A stretch of 26,865 nucleotides of DNA from CAYNQK01 sp964470375 (GTDB lineage Bacteria; Spirochaetota; Spirochaetia; Treponematales; JBGSOB01), in the NCBI GenBank assembly GCA_964470375.1, contig CAYYCP010000046.1, positions 1-26,865 of the forward strand, given 5' to 3'. The number at the start of each line of letters is the position of its first letter. The first letter of the stretch is position 1. The notes under the pieces were generated by a model. The model ran no database searches, was not told the DNA's origin, and was given only the letters and a program-made list of their open reading frames with translations. Positions 25,627 to 26,865 of this stretch are shown piece after piece. The position numbers were made by a program, and so were the translations under genes.

Positions 25627-26597
25627 GCCGCCCCCTCCTCGACCGCCAGGATGGCTGCCCCGGCCGCCACCGCCAAATCCCCTAGGGCCGAACGCAGAAT
25701 CCTGACATCCTTGGCTATCCCTGACAGGAGGTGGGCGGACATGGACTCTGCGGCCCGCTTGAGGTAGGCCTCCCCCAAGCGGCTGATCAAGCCCCCGCCC
25801 AGAACGATGGCCTCCGGATCCAGCACGTTGGCCAGGTTCGCCAAGCCAACGCCCGTCCAAAAGGCCGATCTATCAACCGCCCTGACGACCGCCGGATCCC
25901 TTCGCTTAAGGGCCGCTTCCAGTACCCCCGAGCGGTACTTGCGGAAATCTGTGCCGGCATCCTTGATCAATCCCGGTGACTTGCCGCTGGCGGCCGCCGC
26001 CACCGCCTCCTTGGCGATGGCCGTTCGAGAAGAAAGAGCCTCCAGGCAGCCGTACTGCCCACAGCCGCAGGCCGCCCCTCCCTCCATGAGAATCATATGG
26101 CCTATCTCCCCGGCGTGCCCATGGGCGCCCCTGAGGAGCTTCCCATCTATGACAATGCCCCCGCCCACCCCTGTGCCGATGAAGACGCCCACCATGCTCT
26201 TGAAACCCCGGCCTGCGCCGGCCCGGTACTCGCCCCAGGTGCCCGAGACCGCGTCGTTGTTGAGGACAGCCCGGAGTGGCAGGAGGGACGCCAAGCGCCG
26301 ACCCATCGGGTAATCCTTGAAACCCAGGTTGGGGGATTGGATGATCGTCCCGGTCGCCCGGTCTATGGGCGAGGGCACAGCCACCCCCAAGGCCCGGAGC
26401 TCCCTGACATCGGCCCCCGCCTCAGCCGCAGCCTGGTTGGCTAGGGACGCGATGGCCTTGGCGATGGCGTCCTCATTCTCGCCCAGTGGGGTCTTAGCCT
26501 TCACCTGGGAGAGGGCCCGCCCCTCCCCGTCAAAGACTGCCGCAAGTAGCTTGGTGCCCCCCAGGTCCACCCCTAGGATCAGGTCTTTCTTGCCCAT
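25623..26597 (-). CDS. ROK-family sugar kinase, probable ATP-dependent glucokinase
   Basis: This 324-residue cytoplasmic enzyme probably phosphorylates glucose with ATP. The N-terminus has the ATP-binding motif GVDLGGTKLLAAVFD (from residue 10), and Asp115 in LNNDAV is the expected catalytic base. The ROK sugar and zinc signature is complete: EIGH (His167) and CGCGQYGCLE with Cys177, Cys179 and Cys184. There is no N-terminal winged helix, so it is an enzyme rather than a ROK repressor. I chose ATG 26597 because GAGGAG lies 7 bp upstream; a TTG at 26612 would precede that site. It is the first gene of the minus-strand operon and its stop overlaps the ppx start. The polyphosphate genes raise the question of polyP-dependent activity, but the CxCGxxGC zinc motif is that of ATP-dependent ROK kinases. 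The substrate could be another hexose. Confidence 0.9.
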   Translation of the reverse strand: MGKKDLILGVDLGGTKLLAAVFDGEGRALSQVKAKTPLGENEDAIAKAIASLANQAAAEAGADVRELRALGVAVPSPIDRATGTIIQSPNLGFKDYPMGRRLASLLPLRAVLNNDAVSGTWGEYRAGAGRGFKSMVGVFIGTGVGGGIVIDGKLLRGAHGHAGEIGHMILMEGGAACGCGQYGCLEALSSRTAIAKEAVAAAASGKSPGLIKDAGTDFRKYRSGVLEAALKRRDPAVVRAVDRSAFWTGVGLANLANVLDPEAIVLGGGLISRLGEAYLKRAAESMSAHLLSGIAKDVRILRSALGDLAVAAGAAILAVEEGAA

Positions 26598-26616
26598 GCC
26601 ATCGCTCCTCAAGGCA

Positions 26617-26645
26617 ATAATATTGAAAAAGGGCCTCCCTTGCAG
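26617..26645 (-). promoter_or_regulatory. Putative promoter of the ROK-ppx-ppk operon
   Basis: On the minus strand CTGCAA (26645-26640), a 17-bp spacer and TATTAT (26622-26617) form a weak -35 and a fair -10. The -10 lies in a palindrome, CAATAATATTG (26615-26625), the only AT-rich patch of the gap between the kinase and the tRNA. Confidence 0.35.
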
Positions 26646-26669
26646 CCACTTCCCGCCTCCGCCCGGCCC

Positions 26670-26698
26670 TTGACACGCACCCGGCCCCTGGCTACTAT
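26670..26698 (+). promoter_or_regulatory. Strong sigma70 promoter of tRNA-Ala
   Basis: TTGACA (26670-26675, perfect), a 17-bp spacer and TACTAT (26693-26698) precede the mature tRNA 5' end by 16 bp. It is divergent from the ROK promoter in the 117-bp gap between the kinase start and the tRNA. Confidence 0.7.
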
Positions 26699-26714
26699 AG
26701 CCCCCGCATCAGTC

Positions 26715-26788
26715 GGGGGTGTAGCTCAGTTGGCTAGAGCGTTTGAATGGCATTCAAGAGGTCAGGGGTTCAATTCCCCTCACCTCCA
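26715..26788 (+). tRNA. tRNA-Ala (anticodon GGC)
   Basis: A full cloverleaf of 74 nt folds by eye. The acceptor GGGGGTG pairs with CACCTCC and the discriminator is A. The D-stem is GCTC/GAGC, the anticodon stem TTTGA/TCAAG with loop ATGGCAT, and the T-stem AGGGG/CCCCT with loop TTCAATT. The anticodon GGC is at 26749-26751. Two alanine hallmarks are visible: the G3-U70 wobble pair, and the A32-U38 pair typical of tRNA-Ala(GGC). The 3' CCA is not encoded (CGA follows), so it must be added after transcription. Confidence 0.97.
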
Positions 26789-26798
26789 CGACTCGATG

Positions 26799-26834
26799 AA
26801 GGGGCTGCCTCCAAAGGGCAGCCCCTTTCCTTTT
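26799..26834 (+). terminator. Factor-independent terminator of tRNA-Ala
   Basis: An 11-bp stem (AAGGGGCTGCC, 26799-26809, with GGCAGCCCCTT, 26817-26827) encloses a 7-nt loop and runs into TTTCCTTTT. It lies 10 bp after the tRNA. It works for plus-strand transcription only, since no long T-run follows on the minus strand. Confidence 0.85.
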
Positions 26835-26839
26835 CAGCC

Positions 26840-26865
26840 AGGGGAGGGGAATTGGACCCCTGACC
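26840..26865 (-). repeat. Inverted, diverged copy of the tRNA-Ala T-arm/acceptor end, cut by the window edge
   Basis: Read on the minus strand, these 26 bp match the 3' part of the tRNA-Ala (variable loop, T-arm and start of the acceptor strand) at 24 of 26 positions. One change turns T-loop position 55 from T to C, and the acceptor part then diverges to CCCTGG. It is either the 3' end of a second, oppositely oriented tRNA-like gene or a broken copy. The sequence ends inside it, so the rest cannot be judged. Confidence 0.55.

Noticed and set aside
25627..25860. Upstream extension of the ppx open frame
   Set aside because: It is a shadow of the ROK gene; GTG 25626 has a strong Shine-Dalgarno and overlaps the ROK stop.
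25623..26597. Polyphosphate-dependent glucokinase (PPGK)
   Set aside because: Operon context is tempting, but the CxCGxxGC zinc motif and the N-terminal GVDLGGTK loop fit ATP-dependent ROK kinases.

Overview
The window is GC-rich bacterial chromosome, densely coded on both strands. It has 14 protein genes, one tRNA gene and no stretch over 300 bp without a gene. It shows no insertion sequence, phage gene or CRISPR array. The best guess at origin is a high-GC spirochaete (Spirochaetota). The hints are a bacterial XPB helicase beside its helicase-associated partner, a GHKL-ATPase/HDOD fusion, a Ppx with EIGSTGIR in place of the usual DxGSNS, and very large TPR proteins. No single-copy phylogenetic marker lies here, so this is inference only.

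Layout of the plus strand (142-20210). First is a 7TM-PAS-GGDEF-EAL membrane sensor with a decayed GGDEF and an intact EAL site. Next are an XPB-type helicase and its partner, whose frames overlap. Then come two overlapping genes with class III nucleotidyl-cyclase-like folds, both apparently degenerate. A secreted beta-propeller protein with a polysaccharide-deacetylase fold lacking its metal ligands follows, 11 bp ahead of a LonB/LonC-like protease. After that come a GHKL-HDOD regulator and a 1737-residue TPR protein with an embedded C39-like cysteine peptidase and a C-terminal membrane anchor.

Layout of the minus strand (26597-20182). A tightly coupled five-gene operon runs ROK glucokinase, exopolyphosphatase (ppx), polyphosphate kinase (ppk1), RlmI-type rRNA methyltransferase and a small P-loop kinase-like protein. 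Stop and start codons overlap or nearly touch at every junction. The last gene runs 29 bp into the 3' end of the TPR gene. At the right edge a tRNA-Ala(GGC) has a strong promoter and a factor-independent terminator, and the final 26 bp are an inverted, diverged copy of its T-arm/acceptor end.

Together the plus-strand genes look like signalling and quality control: c-di-GMP turnover, two cyclase-fold proteins, an HDOD output protein, a Lon-type protease and a peptidase on a repeat scaffold. The minus-strand operon joins glucose phosphorylation to polyphosphate synthesis and breakdown. Several predicted enzymes have lost canonical catalytic residues (GGDEF, cyclase-like, NodB, two P-loops), which is the most unusual property of the region. 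Promoter calls are by eye, and two place the start codon at or just after the predicted transcription start, suggesting leaderless translation.
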